A stretch of 64,000 bases of DNA from Nodosilinea sp. E11 (GCF_032813545.1 NZ_CP136520.1:1668001-1732000); one strand, 5' to 3'. Numbered from the stretch's first letter, positions 45,347-53,971 are shown. Made by a program: numbers and translations. The notes: generated by a model from the sequence alone, not told the origin.

Positions 45347-47275
45347 ATGACTTCAAAGACTTCAAATTCTGCCAATAACGCCCTCAAAATTATTCCCCTG
45401 GGTGGTCTACACGAGATCGGCAAGAACACCTGCGTATTCGAGATCAACGATGAGATCATGCTGCTCGACGCGGGGCTGGCCTTTCCGACCGACGGTATGC
45501 ACGGGGTCAATATCGTACTGCCCGATGTCACCTACCTGCGGGAAAATCGCCACAAAATCAAGGGCATGATTGTCACCCACGGCCACGAAGATCACATCGG
45601 CGGCATTGCCTTTCACCTGAAGCAGTTTGATATTCCGGTGATCTACGGCCCCCGTCTAGCCATGGCTCTGCTTGAGGGCAAGCTGGAGGAAGCTGGGGTG
45701 AGCGATCGCACTGAGTTGCGCCCAGTGCGCCCCCGTGAAACCGTGCGAGTAGGCAACTCATTCTTAGTCGAGTACATTCGCAACACCCACTCCATTGCCG
45801 ACAGCTGCTCGGTAATTATTCACACCCCCGTGGGTATTGTGATTCACACAGGCGACTTCAAGTTTGACCACACCCCCGTCGACGGCGAAACCTTTGACGT
45901 GCAAAAACTGGCCGAGGCTGGTGAGAAGGGTGTGCTGTGTCTGGTGAGTGACTCCACCAACTCTGAAGTGCCCGGCCATACGCCGTCAGAGCGCTCGGTC
46001 TTTCCCAACCTAGACCGTGAGTTTGGCAAGGCCGACAAGCGTCTGATTGTCACCACCTTTTCGTCGTCGGTGCACCGGGTCAACATGATCTTGGAACTGG
46101 CCCAGAAGCACAACCGCAAGGTATTTGTGGTGGGGCGTTCTATGCTCAACGTGATCGCCCACGCCCGCGACCTAGGCTATATTAAGTGCCCTGAAAGCCT
46201 GTTCTTGCCCCTCAAGTCGCTCAGCCACACCGCCGATGAGAACGTGCTGATTCTCACTACGGGCTCCCAGGGTGAACCCCTAGCCGCCCTCACCCGGATT
46301 GCCGAAGACTCTCACCGTCAAATCAAGGTCAAGCCGGGCGACACCGTGGTGTTCTCTGCCAACCCCATTCCCGGCAACACCATTGCGGTAGTCAACACCA
46401 TCGACAAGTTGATGATGCGCGGGGCCAAGGTGGTCTACGGCAAAGACAAAGGCATTCACGTCTCTGGCCACGGTGCCCAAGAAGACCAAAAGCTCATGCT
46501 GGCCCTCACCCGGCCCAAATACTTCCTGCCCGTGCACGGTGAGCACCGCATGCTAGTGAAGCACTCTGAAACCGCCCAGAGCATGGGTGTGCCCGCTGAA
46601 AATATGGTGATTATTGATAACGGCGACATTGTTGAGGTCAACCCCTCCGGCATTCGCAAAGCGGGTAAAGTGCCCTCAGGCATTGAGCTAGTGGATGCCT
46701 CCCGCGTGGGCGTGGTAGGCCGCGATGTGCTCAAAGAGCGCCAGCAGCTGGCTGAAGATGGCGTGGTCACCATTGCCGCCACCGTCGGTAACAATGGCAA
46801 GTTAGTAGCCGACCCCACTGTGCAAATTCGGGGTGTGGCCCAGTCGATCTCCCAAGAGCGCTTCCAGGGCCAGGTAAAGCAGATCATCAGCCAGGTGCTA
46901 GCTAACAAGGGAGCTGAGCTGGTGGTCTCTAACGGTAACGGCAAAGCCTCGCTTGATTTAGATGCGCTTAAGGTTGCCCTCGACCAAGACCTGCGTCGCC
47001 TGGTACGGCGCGAGTTAGACAAGCGCGACCCCATGCTAATTTTGCTCATTCAAGGGGCTGGGGTAGAAGGTTCCGTTCAAGCTCAGCCCCAAGCCGAGCC
47101 GAAGCCGAGGGCCCAAGCCAAGCCCAAAACTGACTCAAAGCCCAAGGCAGAGCCCCAGCCCAAGACAGAGCCCCAGCTCAAAGCGGAGCCCCAGCCCAAA
47201 GCAGACGTCGAGCCCCAGGTAGCCGTCGCTGAGCGGCGTACCCGCACCCGGGCCACGGCGGCTTCGGCCTCTTAG
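45347..47275 (+). CDS. rnj: Ribonuclease J
   Basis: A 642-residue metallo-beta-lactamase/beta-CASP ribonuclease with endo- and 5'-3' exonuclease activity in mRNA turnover and rRNA processing. The zinc motif is THGHEDHIGG (H78, H80, D82, H83). The beta-CASP part includes VSDSTNSEVPGHTPSE, TTFSSSVHRVN and HVSGHGAQEDQKLML, with PVHGEHRML near residue 395. The last 50 residues form a cyanobacterial-type low-complexity tail with repeated PKxEPQ units, then a basic end. A very strong terminator follows. Confidence 0.96.
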   Translation: MTSKTSNSANNALKIIPLGGLHEIGKNTCVFEINDEIMLLDAGLAFPTDGMHGVNIVLPDVTYLRENRHKIKGMIVTHGHEDHIGGIAFHLKQFDIPVIYGPRLAMALLEGKLEEAGVSDRTELRPVRPRETVRVGNSFLVEYIRNTHSIADSCSVIIHTPVGIVIHTGDFKFDHTPVDGETFDVQKLAEAGEKGVLCLVSDSTNSEVPGHTPSERSVFPNLDREFGKADKRLIVTTFSSSVHRVNMILELAQKHNRKVFVVGRSMLNVIAHARDLGYIKCPESLFLPLKSLSHTADENVLILTTGSQGEPLAALTRIAEDSHRQIKVKPGDTVVFSANPIPGNTIAVVNTIDKLMMRGAKVVYGKDKGIHVSGHGAQEDQKLMLALTRPKYFLPVHGEHRMLVKHSETAQSMGVPAENMVIIDNGDIVEVNPSGIRKAGKVPSGIELVDASRVGVVGRDVLKERQQLAEDGVVTIAATVGNNGKLVADPTVQIRGVAQSISQERFQGQVKQIISQVLANKGAELVVSNGNGKASLDLDALKVALDQDLRRLVRRELDKRDPMLILLIQGAGVEGSVQAQPQAEPKPRAQAKPKTDSKPKAEPQPKTEPQLKAEPQPKADVEPQVAVAERRTRTRATAASAS

Positions 47276-47287
47276 GTAGTTTAGAGA

Positions 47288-47339
47288 TAGCAAAAAAAGG
47301 GGGGCGATCGCAGCTGCGATCGCCCCCCTTTTTTTGCTA
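47288..47339. terminator. Perfect 52-bp palindromic terminator of rnj
   Basis: A perfect palindrome centred between 47313 and 47314 with flanking A7 and T7 runs. The stem contains two HIP1 octamers (GCGATCGC), one in each arm, and has no unpaired loop in the linear palindrome. GC-rich stem plus U-run on either strand makes it a bidirectional intrinsic terminator between rnj and the rne leader. Confidence 0.9.
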
Positions 47340-47828
47340 ATTAGGGCGATCGCTTGTGGTTGCCGATCAACATTACGGGTGCGATTTTGGCACAGCTGTG
47401 GTAGAAAGGTACGCAACATTAGGTTGCTGCCTCTGCTTGACGCTATAATGCTGTCAGCAGGAGCTGATGTACCTGAGCAAAGGTGCATAGCAAATGTCTT
47501 AAGCAGCTACACATCCTTAGCGCTAAAGGCTTCTGTCAAAATTTTTGTTCAGCTTGTGCGGTTTATCCCAAGCAGATCTAGCGCAAACGAGATCCAGTAC
47601 GAACAAGAATTTCCAGAGTTGCCCAGCGGGTTAGGTGATCTGTGCATGCCCTTAGGAAGCAGGAGTTTGTCGCGGCCTCGCGATAAGTTCTATTGCGAGG
47701 CCTTTGCAAACAAGTTTTCCGACAGCCCGGTGGCGGTGTTGACGTGGCTGGTGAATGGCCAAATCACCCACTCAGGGCAGGAAAAGCAGACTTTATTCGC
47801 CCTGGTGAGCGTCGTATGAGGAATTTGG
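47340..47828. other. Long 5' leader region of rne
   Basis: The 489 bp between the rnj terminator and the rne start codon contain a chance-looking open frame (47334-47819) that begins within the terminator and has no recognisable similarity. RNase E genes in E. coli and cyanobacteria often have long 5' untranslated regions through which the enzyme regulates its own mRNA, so a leader role is likely. Confidence 0.5.
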
Positions 47829-49979
47829 ATGCCGAAGCAGATTGTTATTGCTGAGCAGAATCGGATCGCGGCGGTTTTTTCGGAAGATCAGATTCAAGAG
47901 CTAATTGTGGCCACCGGTAGCCACCAGGTTAGCGACATTTATTTAGGCACGGTAGAAAACGTGCTGCCCGGCATTGATGCCGCTTTCGTCAACATTGGCG
48001 ATAGTGAGCGCAACGGCTTTATGCATGTCACCGATCTGGGACCGCTCAAGCTCAAGCGCAGCGCTGGTTCGATTACCGAACTGGTCGTGCCCCAGCAAAA
48101 GGTGCTGGTGCAGATCATGAAAGAGCCCACGGGCAATAAAGGGCCAAGGCTGACAGGCAACATCAGCTTACCAGGGCGCTATCTGGTGCTCATGCCTTCA
48201 GGACGAGGGGTCAACTTGTCTCGGCGCATTCGCAGCGAGAGCGAGCGCAACCGCCTGCGAGCCCTGGCCATTCTTGTCAAGCCCGCTGGCATGGGGCTGC
48301 TGGTGCGAACAGAGGCCGAAGGCATTAGCGAAAACGCCATCATTGAAGACCTAGAAACCCTGCAAAAGCAGTGGGAAAGCATTCAGCAGCAAGCTTTAAA
48401 CACCCGTCCTCCCGCCCTGCTCAACCGGGATGACGACTTCATTCAGCGGGTGCTGCGCGACGCTTACAACGCCGATGTCAACCGCATTGTCACCGACTCC
48501 AGCACCGGCATGAAGCGGGTGAAGCAGCATTTGGCCAACTGGAGCGACGGTCAGGTGCCCGCCGGAGTGCTGATTGATCACCACCGTGAGCGCACCCCTA
48601 TCCTCGAATACTTCCGGGTGAATGCGGCCATTCGCGAAGCCCTGAAGCCTCGGGTAGACCTACCCTCCGGTGGCTATATCATCATTGAGCGCACCGAAGC
48701 GCTAACCGTAGTTGACGTTAACTCTGGGTCGTTTACCCGCTCTGCCACGGCCCGTGAGACGGTGCTGTGGACTAACTGCGAAGCAGCCACCGAAATTGCT
48801 CGCCAGCTGCGCTTGCGTAACATTGCAGGCGTGATTGTGGTCGATTTTATCGACATGGACTCGCGCCGCGACAAGCTGCAAGTACTAGAACACTTTACCA
48901 AGGCTCTCCGCTCCGACAAAGCTCGACCTCAAATTTCGCAACTGTCGGAGCTGGGGCTGGTAGAGCTAACTCGCAAACGTCAAGGCCAAAATGTTTACGA
49001 GCTATTTGGTCGTCCCTGCCCCACCTGCGGCGGTCTTGGTCACTTGGTTCACCTGCCCGGTGAAGCTCCTACCGAAACCAGTCAAGATGTGCCCCGAGCT
49101 GTGGTCTCTAGCAGCAGTGCCGTTCCTCAATTAGCACCGCCGCTAGCCGATGGGGATAGTCTTGAGGGACGCCCTGACCTTCAAGAGCTCGACTTAGGTA
49201 ACCACCCCAGCTACCAAGATAAGTCTGGCCGCGGCAACAACCGCCGCCGCCGCCGCCGCGACCCTTTGCCTGCTCGGAGTAACGGCAAAGAAGCGCCGGT
49301 GGTTAAAGACAATGGGCCAGAGATCCCTGACGTAAAAGAGTCGGTCGAATCAACGGTGCCCGTATTAGCTCATAAACCTGAGGAGGAAAAAGCTGCACCC
49401 CGGGGTCGCGGGCGATCTGGGGGGCGGAGCGACTCCCCCAACGAGGCGTCGCGGAATCGCAAAACCGTCGCCCCGCCTCAGGTGGTCACGGTAGAGATGA
49501 CCGCTGACGAACAGCGCATCTACGCCATGATGGGCATCTCACCCCTGGTGCTGTCGCCCCAGGAAGTAACTGATCCCCGCAATGTGGCGGTGGCGGTCGT
49601 GCTCCCTGGCCAGGCTCCACCGGCTCTGGTCTCAGTTACCCCATCTGAGGTGCTGGACGAGATCAATACTGATACTCCGGCAGAAGAAGCCACAGCAGTG
49701 GCGATCGCCGAGCCTGAACCCTCTTCCCCTAAACTCTCCCCCAGCCGCACCGTACGCACCCGGTCGGCTCGCGCTAAAGCCCAAGAGACTGAAACCGCCA
49801 CTCCAGCAGACCCGGTGATTCCCTCAGAACCGGCCGTTGAGATGCCGATCGCTGCTGAGCCCACGGCGGCAGATACCCCCGCTGAGATAGAGGAGACCCC
49901 GACTGACGCAGAAGCCACTAGCACCCTGCGCCGTCGCCGCCGCCGCCGCTCCTCAGCCAGTGGCGACGGCGACGAATAG
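47829..49979 (+). CDS. rne: Ribonuclease E/G
   Basis: A 716-residue endoribonuclease central to mRNA decay and rRNA/tRNA processing. The N-terminal S1 domain has IYLGTVENVLPGIDAAFVNIG. The 5'-sensor/RNase H-like region follows, and the DNase I-like catalytic part shows LTVVDVNSGSF and GVIVVDFIDMDS with the metal-binding aspartates. The zinc-link is C397-P-T-C400. The C-terminal 300 residues are disordered, with an arginine run (NRRRRRRDPLP) near 475 and a terminal LRRRRRRRSSA, the cyanobacterial nonapeptide reported to bind PNPase. The chain is otherwise compact compared with the enterobacterial enzyme. Confidence 0.96.
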   Translation: MPKQIVIAEQNRIAAVFSEDQIQELIVATGSHQVSDIYLGTVENVLPGIDAAFVNIGDSERNGFMHVTDLGPLKLKRSAGSITELVVPQQKVLVQIMKEPTGNKGPRLTGNISLPGRYLVLMPSGRGVNLSRRIRSESERNRLRALAILVKPAGMGLLVRTEAEGISENAIIEDLETLQKQWESIQQQALNTRPPALLNRDDDFIQRVLRDAYNADVNRIVTDSSTGMKRVKQHLANWSDGQVPAGVLIDHHRERTPILEYFRVNAAIREALKPRVDLPSGGYIIIERTEALTVVDVNSGSFTRSATARETVLWTNCEAATEIARQLRLRNIAGVIVVDFIDMDSRRDKLQVLEHFTKALRSDKARPQISQLSELGLVELTRKRQGQNVYELFGRPCPTCGGLGHLVHLPGEAPTETSQDVPRAVVSSSSAVPQLAPPLADGDSLEGRPDLQELDLGNHPSYQDKSGRGNNRRRRRRDPLPARSNGKEAPVVKDNGPEIPDVKESVESTVPVLAHKPEEEKAAPRGRGRSGGRSDSPNEASRNRKTVAPPQVVTVEMTADEQRIYAMMGISPLVLSPQEVTDPRNVAVAVVLPGQAPPALVSVTPSEVLDEINTDTPAEEATAVAIAEPEPSSPKLSPSRTVRTRSARAKAQETETATPADPVIPSEPAVEMPIAAEPTAADTPAEIEETPTDAEATSTLRRRRRRRSSASGDGDE

Positions 49980-49995
49980 CTCCAGGTCGCTATTC

Positions 49996-50583
49996 ATGGC
50001 TGATCGGCCCGACGGCGCCATGCTGATTGCCGGGGTAGATGAAGTAGGGCGTGGCTGCCTGTTTGGCCCTGTGGTGGCAGCGGCAGTGGTTCTGTCAGCC
50101 CAGGCTTGTACTCAGCTTGAGGCTCTTGGAGTAACCGACAGCAAACTCCTGAGCGAGGCCCGCCGTGAGCGCATGGTAGAGCCGATTCAAACCCTGGCCA
50201 CCGATTACGCCCTAGGGCTAGGGACGATCTACGACATCGAGCGACTCAACATTCTCCACGCTAGCCTGTTGGCTATGCGCCGAGCGTTGAATCGTCTGAC
50301 GATCGCACCCGAGCTCTGCCTAATTGACGGCAATCAGCGGATTCCAGACCTGGCCTGGCCCCAGCGCACAGTGGTGCAGGGCGATCGCCTACACATTGAG
50401 ATCGCTGCCGCCAGCATTTTGGCTAAGGTGTGGCGCGATCGCCTAATCGTTCGCCTCGATCGCCGTTATCCCGGCTACCATCTGGCTCGCAACAAAGGCT
50501 ATGGCAGCGCCGCCCATCGTCTAGCCTTGCAAACCCTAGGGCCAACTCCCCAGCACCGGCGCAGCTTCAAAGGATGCAGCTAG
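49996..50583 (+). CDS. rnhB: Ribonuclease HII
   Basis: A 195-residue enzyme cleaving RNA in RNA-DNA hybrids and at single ribonucleotides in DNA. From the ATG at 49996 the active-site residues are D15 and E16 in AGVDEVGRG, D111 in LIDGN and D148 in AKVWRDRL. A GTG at 49960 would overlap the rne tail and add 12 unrelated residues. It starts 16 bp after rne, so the two are probably co-transcribed. Its stop shares a CTAG with the convergent gene. Confidence 0.93.
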   Translation: MADRPDGAMLIAGVDEVGRGCLFGPVVAAAVVLSAQACTQLEALGVTDSKLLSEARRERMVEPIQTLATDYALGLGTIYDIERLNILHASLLAMRRALNRLTIAPELCLIDGNQRIPDLAWPQRTVVQGDRLHIEIAAASILAKVWRDRLIVRLDRRYPGYHLARNKGYGSAAHRLALQTLGPTPQHRRSFKGCS

Positions 50584-51347
50584 CGCAGGGCAGGAACAGC
50601 CGCTGGAGTCAACTCGGTAAAGGTGTGGGCTCGATCAAACCCCTCAATGGCGATGCGCACGTAGGCTGACAGCCAGCGAAAGCGGTTAGCCGTTTCTAGT
50701 GAAATTGGCACCTTGCTAAACAAAATCACCGCAAACAGCTCTCCTTCTGGGGGAAGGCCACCAAAACCCAGCACCGACTGCACCCCATAGGCCGCCACAA
50801 ACTCGCGCTGGGCAGGAATATAGGGGCTGCCCACGGCCTGGGGGACATAGAACACGTTGAATGACTTGTGAGGGGTATCAGTCAACAGAGTAGGTACCGT
50901 TTCAATCACCTTGCTCACCTCCAGACCAAACTGCTGGATGAGCTGCAAAATCATGGGTGCTCGGTGTACAAAGTCTTGGTCGAGCAGCGGAATGCCCTGG
51001 TGACCCGCAGAGCCTTGTCGGTAGTTCCAGTGAGGCTCAGCACCAGCAGTGGCTAACAGCGTCAGGCACTTAGTCGCCGAAGGCACGTACTGTCCTTGAA
51101 GAATGCCCCGCGCCGATTCCTGCACCTCAGCAGGCAAAAACCCAAAGGGGTGAGTTTTAAAGAAGCGCACCAGAGCGCAGGCCGGCTCGCCGGTACGAGG
51201 GTCTACAAAATTGTCGTAGATGTAGCGTACCACCCGGTTAGCAGTGTCTTCCATACTCTGCGATCGTTCGTCCATATTGCGCAGAGTAACTGCACATTGG
51301 CACATATCAGCCTTGGAAAAATGCTCTAGATCGTACATTGTTTTCAT
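50580..51347 (-). CDS. Stand-alone sensor-like protein, unknown function
   Basis: A 255-residue protein from the ATG at 51347 (other ATGs at 51338 and a TTG at 51353 are close). The region NRVVRYIYDNFVDPRTGEPACALVRFFKTHPFG and the later AYGVQSVLGFGGLPPEGELFAVILFSK resemble a GAF-like input region usually found fused to cyanobacterial histidine kinases. Here no kinase, GGDEF or DNA-binding output follows. The predicted fold is mixed alpha/beta and cytoplasmic. It may bind a ligand and act through a partner protein. It is convergent with rnhB and has an inverted repeat just upstream that could be an operator. Confidence 0.65.
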   Translation of the reverse strand: MKTMYDLEHFSKADMCQCAVTLRNMDERSQSMEDTANRVVRYIYDNFVDPRTGEPACALVRFFKTHPFGFLPAEVQESARGILQGQYVPSATKCLTLLATAGAEPHWNYRQGSAGHQGIPLLDQDFVHRAPMILQLIQQFGLEVSKVIETVPTLLTDTPHKSFNVFYVPQAVGSPYIPAQREFVAAYGVQSVLGFGGLPPEGELFAVILFSKVPISLETANRFRWLSAYVRIAIEGFDRAHTFTELTPAAVPALR

Positions 51348-51383
51348 CCTCAATGGCTAACCAAATTATTGCCAATAATGGGG

Positions 51384-51418
51384 AGTGTTTAGAGTGGTCA
51401 ATGTTCATTCTAAACACT
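51384..51418. promoter_or_regulatory. Inverted repeat upstream of the sensor-like gene
   Basis: AGTGTTTAGA (51384-51393) and TCTAAACACT (51409-51418) form a perfect 10-bp inverted repeat 37 bp upstream of the minus-strand start. The 15-bp spacing between arms would suit a dimeric regulator or an mRNA hairpin. Confidence 0.4.
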
Positions 51419-51834
51419 TCAATGGAATTACTCAGAACGCTTACAAAGACTTGGCAATCGCTTCACACCGTAAAAGTTTATAGTTGTTTTTCTAAAATTT
51501 CCGGGCTTCTAAAGCAGCAAATTAACAAGATTTTCATAATCGCTCAAAGCTATTCCCAAAGGGCAACAATACTATAGACAACAGCTTGATGAGCTACTGA
51601 GCAAAGGGTAGGCCCATCATAGTTATCGCCAGCAGCACGGCATGAAATAGGTAAACCAAAGCAATTTCTCAGCCAAACAAAAATATCCAAGCTATATTCA
51701 ACCCAATGTTTAGCGTGCCGTTAGAATTGCCGGCATCCACCCATTTATGCCCAAAAGAAGCCATAGTAGAAGATGCCGCTGTCGGTTTAAACTTTCTTTA
51801 AAAATATACCTGACCAGTCAACCCAATTATCGTT

Positions 51835-51935
51835 ATAGCCATAGCTACCTGGGTTAGGACATACAGAAACCTCAAGAACGTTTGAACGTTCAAACGTTCT
51901 TGAGGAAATGTCTCAACCAGACTGGCTACAGCTAT
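51835..51935. mobile_element. MITE-like palindromic element, copy B
   Basis: A 101-bp element. The ends are imperfect 28-bp inverted repeats (ATAGCCATAGCTACCTGG... and ...CAGACTGGCTACAGCTAT). The core 51870-51905 is a perfect 36-bp palindrome around GAACGTTTGAACGTTC. This is the best-preserved of the three copies. It has no open reading frame. Confidence 0.8.
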
Positions 51936-52132
51936 ACATGGCGGCTTGAGCGCCAAACCCAAGGGTGCCTAGAATAGCGGCTCCTGATCTAAGATAGGCT
52001 TGAGCGCCCTGCTTGGAATTCTTGATAGGTGCCTTTCAGATCTAGGCCAGGCAACCTTGCGAAACAAACCCCACCCCAAGCCTTTCTCCAGCTTAACGGG
52101 CCGTATCTGCTATTCCCCAAGAGAACCCTGTC

Positions 52133-53260
52133 ATGAAACGTCTTGTAGTCTGCTGTGACGGTACCTGGCAAGTAGCTGGACAGAAAACTCCCACCAATGT
52201 AGTTAAGCTAGCCCAGATCATCAATACCAAAGACAGCGATCTGCAACAGCCCCAAATGGTGGAATATAGTGCGGGTCTTGGTTCAGGCGGCAAGTGGTTT
52301 AACCGTCTATTCGGTGGGGTCTTTGGCTGGGGCATTGATGAAAATATTCGGGCGGCCTACCGCTTTCTCTGCCTCAACTACGACGAAGGCGACGAAATTT
52401 ATCTGTTTGGCTTCAGTCGCGGAGCCTATACCGTGCGCAGTCTAGCTGGACTCATGCGCATTGCAGGAGGACTTTTGCCCAGCAACGAAGTGCTCAAGGT
52501 GCCCGCAGTCTACGACATCTACCGCAGCCGGGGCCGCTACAGCCACGATCGCCACCTGAGCCCAGACGACTTTAACCGCCACGAGTTAGCCCGCAAACAG
52601 CGCGCCATGCATGCCCTCAGCACCCAGGTACGCCCTGCCCGAGTCACCGTCCTCGGCTGTTGGGATACCGTAGGGGCCTTGGGAATCCCGCGCACCATAC
52701 CACTGCTGAGCTATATCGTTAACAGAAAGTATGAATTCCACGATTATCAGCTCAGCCACCTGATCGATCATGCCCTCCATGCTGTTGCCATTGACGAAAC
52801 CCGCAAAGTTTTTGACTACACCCCTATGCAGCAGAGTGACCACAACCTTCAGGCTGGGCAGACCTTGCATCAGGTTTGGTTTCCGGGAGATCATGGGGCG
52901 ATCGGCGGCGGCAATGCTGAGACACTGCCCCTGGCCGATGGTGCACTCCTATGGATGATTGACACCCTTCAAAACACCCTTAACTTAGGGCTAAAGTTTG
53001 ATCTCAGCGCAGTCCAACCCGACCCCGAGGCTCCGCGTTCAGCGACTTACAGCATCCACCCACAGCCCACAGCCCCGGTAGTTATGCAGCCTATTGCCTG
53101 GCTGTTTCGCCTGACGGGTCTGCGATCGCGCACCATACCCTCCGACGCAGCTTTGCATAACAGTGTGTTTCAGCGTTGGCGCACCTTGGGTAGCGCCTAC
53201 CGCCCTAGCAACCTACCACCAGCCCTCGTTGCCCAGCTCAACAGCTACACCGCAGATTAA
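52133..53260 (+). CDS. DUF2235 alpha/beta hydrolase
   Basis: A 375-residue protein whose N-terminus KRLVVCCDGTWQVAGQKTPTNVVKLAQ is the DUF2235 signature. The nucleophile elbow GFSRGAYTVRSLAG carries S95, and WFPGDHGAIGGGN near the C-terminal third includes a conserved Asp-His. DUF2235 includes T6SS phospholipase effectors (Tle1) but also many stand-alone hydrolases; no T6SS gene or immunity gene is nearby, so a housekeeping lipase or esterase role is more likely. No signal peptide is visible. Confidence 0.88.
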   Translation: MKRLVVCCDGTWQVAGQKTPTNVVKLAQIINTKDSDLQQPQMVEYSAGLGSGGKWFNRLFGGVFGWGIDENIRAAYRFLCLNYDEGDEIYLFGFSRGAYTVRSLAGLMRIAGGLLPSNEVLKVPAVYDIYRSRGRYSHDRHLSPDDFNRHELARKQRAMHALSTQVRPARVTVLGCWDTVGALGIPRTIPLLSYIVNRKYEFHDYQLSHLIDHALHAVAIDETRKVFDYTPMQQSDHNLQAGQTLHQVWFPGDHGAIGGGNAETLPLADGALLWMIDTLQNTLNLGLKFDLSAVQPDPEAPRSATYSIHPQPTAPVVMQPIAWLFRLTGLRSRTIPSDAALHNSVFQRWRTLGSAYRPSNLPPALVAQLNSYTAD

Positions 53261-53293
53261 CCCGCGTTTTGTCAAAAACGACCTCAAAAGAGC

Positions 53294-53323
53294 TTCCCAC
53301 AGACCTATATTGTTTGCTATGCT
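53294..53323 (+). promoter_or_regulatory. Possible sigma-70-type promoter of tRNA-Leu
   Basis: TTCCCA (53294-53299) and TATGCT (53318-53323) are spaced 18 bp and end 12 bp before the mature tRNA 5' end. Matches to consensus are moderate only. Confidence 0.3.
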
Positions 53324-53335
53324 ATAGCACTGAAC

Positions 53336-53417
53336 GCGGATGTGGCGGAATTGGTAGACGCGCTAGATTTAGGTTCTAGTGTCTTCGGACGTGAAGGTTC
53401 AAGTCCTTTCATCCGCA
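53336..53417 (+). tRNA. tRNA-Leu (anticodon UAG)
   Basis: An 82-nt class II tRNA. The acceptor stem GCGGATG pairs with CATCCGC, followed by discriminator A. The anticodon stem CTAGA/TCTAG encloses loop TTTAGGT with anticodon TAG, reading CUN leucine codons. The long variable arm (TGTCTTCGGACG) and the T arm with GTTCAAGTC are present. The CCA end is not encoded. Confidence 0.96.
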
Positions 53418-53422
53418 TAAGC

Positions 53423-53476
53423 TACAAACTCAATGGGGCCAGATCTCAATCAAGATCTGGCCCCATTGAGTTTGTA
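53423..53476. terminator. Perfect 24-bp stem-loop after tRNA-Leu
   Basis: Left arm 53423-53446 (TACAAACTCAATGGGG onward) is exactly complementary to right arm 53453-53476, separated by a 6-base loop CAATCA. It starts 6 bp after the tRNA. It lacks a U-run but is stable enough to stop transcription or block 3' exonucleases. Confidence 0.65.
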
Positions 53477-53493
53477 AAGCAATTTGTAGATCT

Positions 53494-53596
53494 ATAGCTA
53501 TAGTCATCTGAGTTAGGACATCCAGAAACCCTAGAAACGTTCGAACGTTCCAACGCTTTGAGGGGAACTGTCTTAACCAGATTGGCTACAGCGCTA
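53494..53596. mobile_element. MITE-like palindromic element, copy C
   Basis: A roughly 103-bp relative of copies A and B. Left end ATAGCTATAGTCATCTGAG with GTTAGGACAT; right end CTGTCTTAACCAGATTGGCTACAGC; core AAACGTTCGAACGTTCCAACG. It lies directly after the tRNA-Leu stem-loop. Ends are more diverged than in copy B. Confidence 0.75.
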
Positions 53597-53630
53597 AGAG
53601 CGCCTCCTGCCAAAGCAAGTATTCATGGCG

Positions 53631-53903
53631 TTAAGGCCCTGAGAAAATTGCTTCTTCTAGATCTTGGCGGCTGAGCGAATATTTAAACACCCGCTGTACG
53701 TCTTTGCTGTCAGCCCCTGCGTCGATGTAGCGGACCACCAAACAATCGGTTTCTAGCACAATTTCTGCCTCCCAGCGAGGACGTACAGTGCGCCAGCAGT
53801 GAGGTGCATCGGCATCCTGGGTACAGCCCTGCTGGTGAAGCCAGGTTTCAATATCGGGCAAGGGATGGTTGTAGAGAGGAGTGGTTGCAGAAGGAAGGGC
53901 CAT
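53631..53903 (-). CDS. DUF3143 family protein
   Basis: A 90-residue cyanobacterial protein: TPLYNHPLPDIETWLHQQGC, HCWRTVRPRWEAEI, VVRYIDAG and FKYSLSRQDLEEAIFSGP are DUF3143 signatures. The predicted fold is small and mixed alpha/beta. It lies 68 bp downstream of the J-domain gene on the same strand, an arrangement I recall from other cyanobacteria, suggesting linked function. Function is unknown. Confidence 0.88.
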   Translation of the reverse strand: MALPSATTPLYNHPLPDIETWLHQQGCTQDADAPHCWRTVRPRWEAEIVLETDCLVVRYIDAGADSKDVQRVFKYSLSRQDLEEAIFSGP

Positions 53904-53971
53904 AGGAGTCTCTGAGGTTAAAACAATTCATTGAGTGCCGCCATAGTGACACTATCTGACTAGAAAAGGGA

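Larger units (their letters stand above)
51354..52132. other. 779-bp spacer with operator-like repeat and MITE copy
   Basis: No credible gene. It contains an inverted repeat close to the sensor gene start (51384-51418) and MITE-like copy B (51835-51935), both listed separately. The remaining DNA is AT-rich. Confidence 0.5.

Noticed and set aside
47334-47819. 161-codon open frame upstream of rne
   Set aside because: It begins inside the rnj terminator, has odd composition (many Ser/Arg/Leu, scattered Cys) and no recognisable family; more likely the rne leader.
51338-51577. 79-codon plus-strand frame upstream of the sensor-like gene
   Set aside because: It overlaps the start of that gene on the other strand, has no ribosome site and no family resemblance.
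52133-53260. Type VI secretion phospholipase effector
   Set aside because: The DUF2235 domain is shared with Tle1 effectors, but no T6SS structural, VgrG, PAAR or immunity gene is present.
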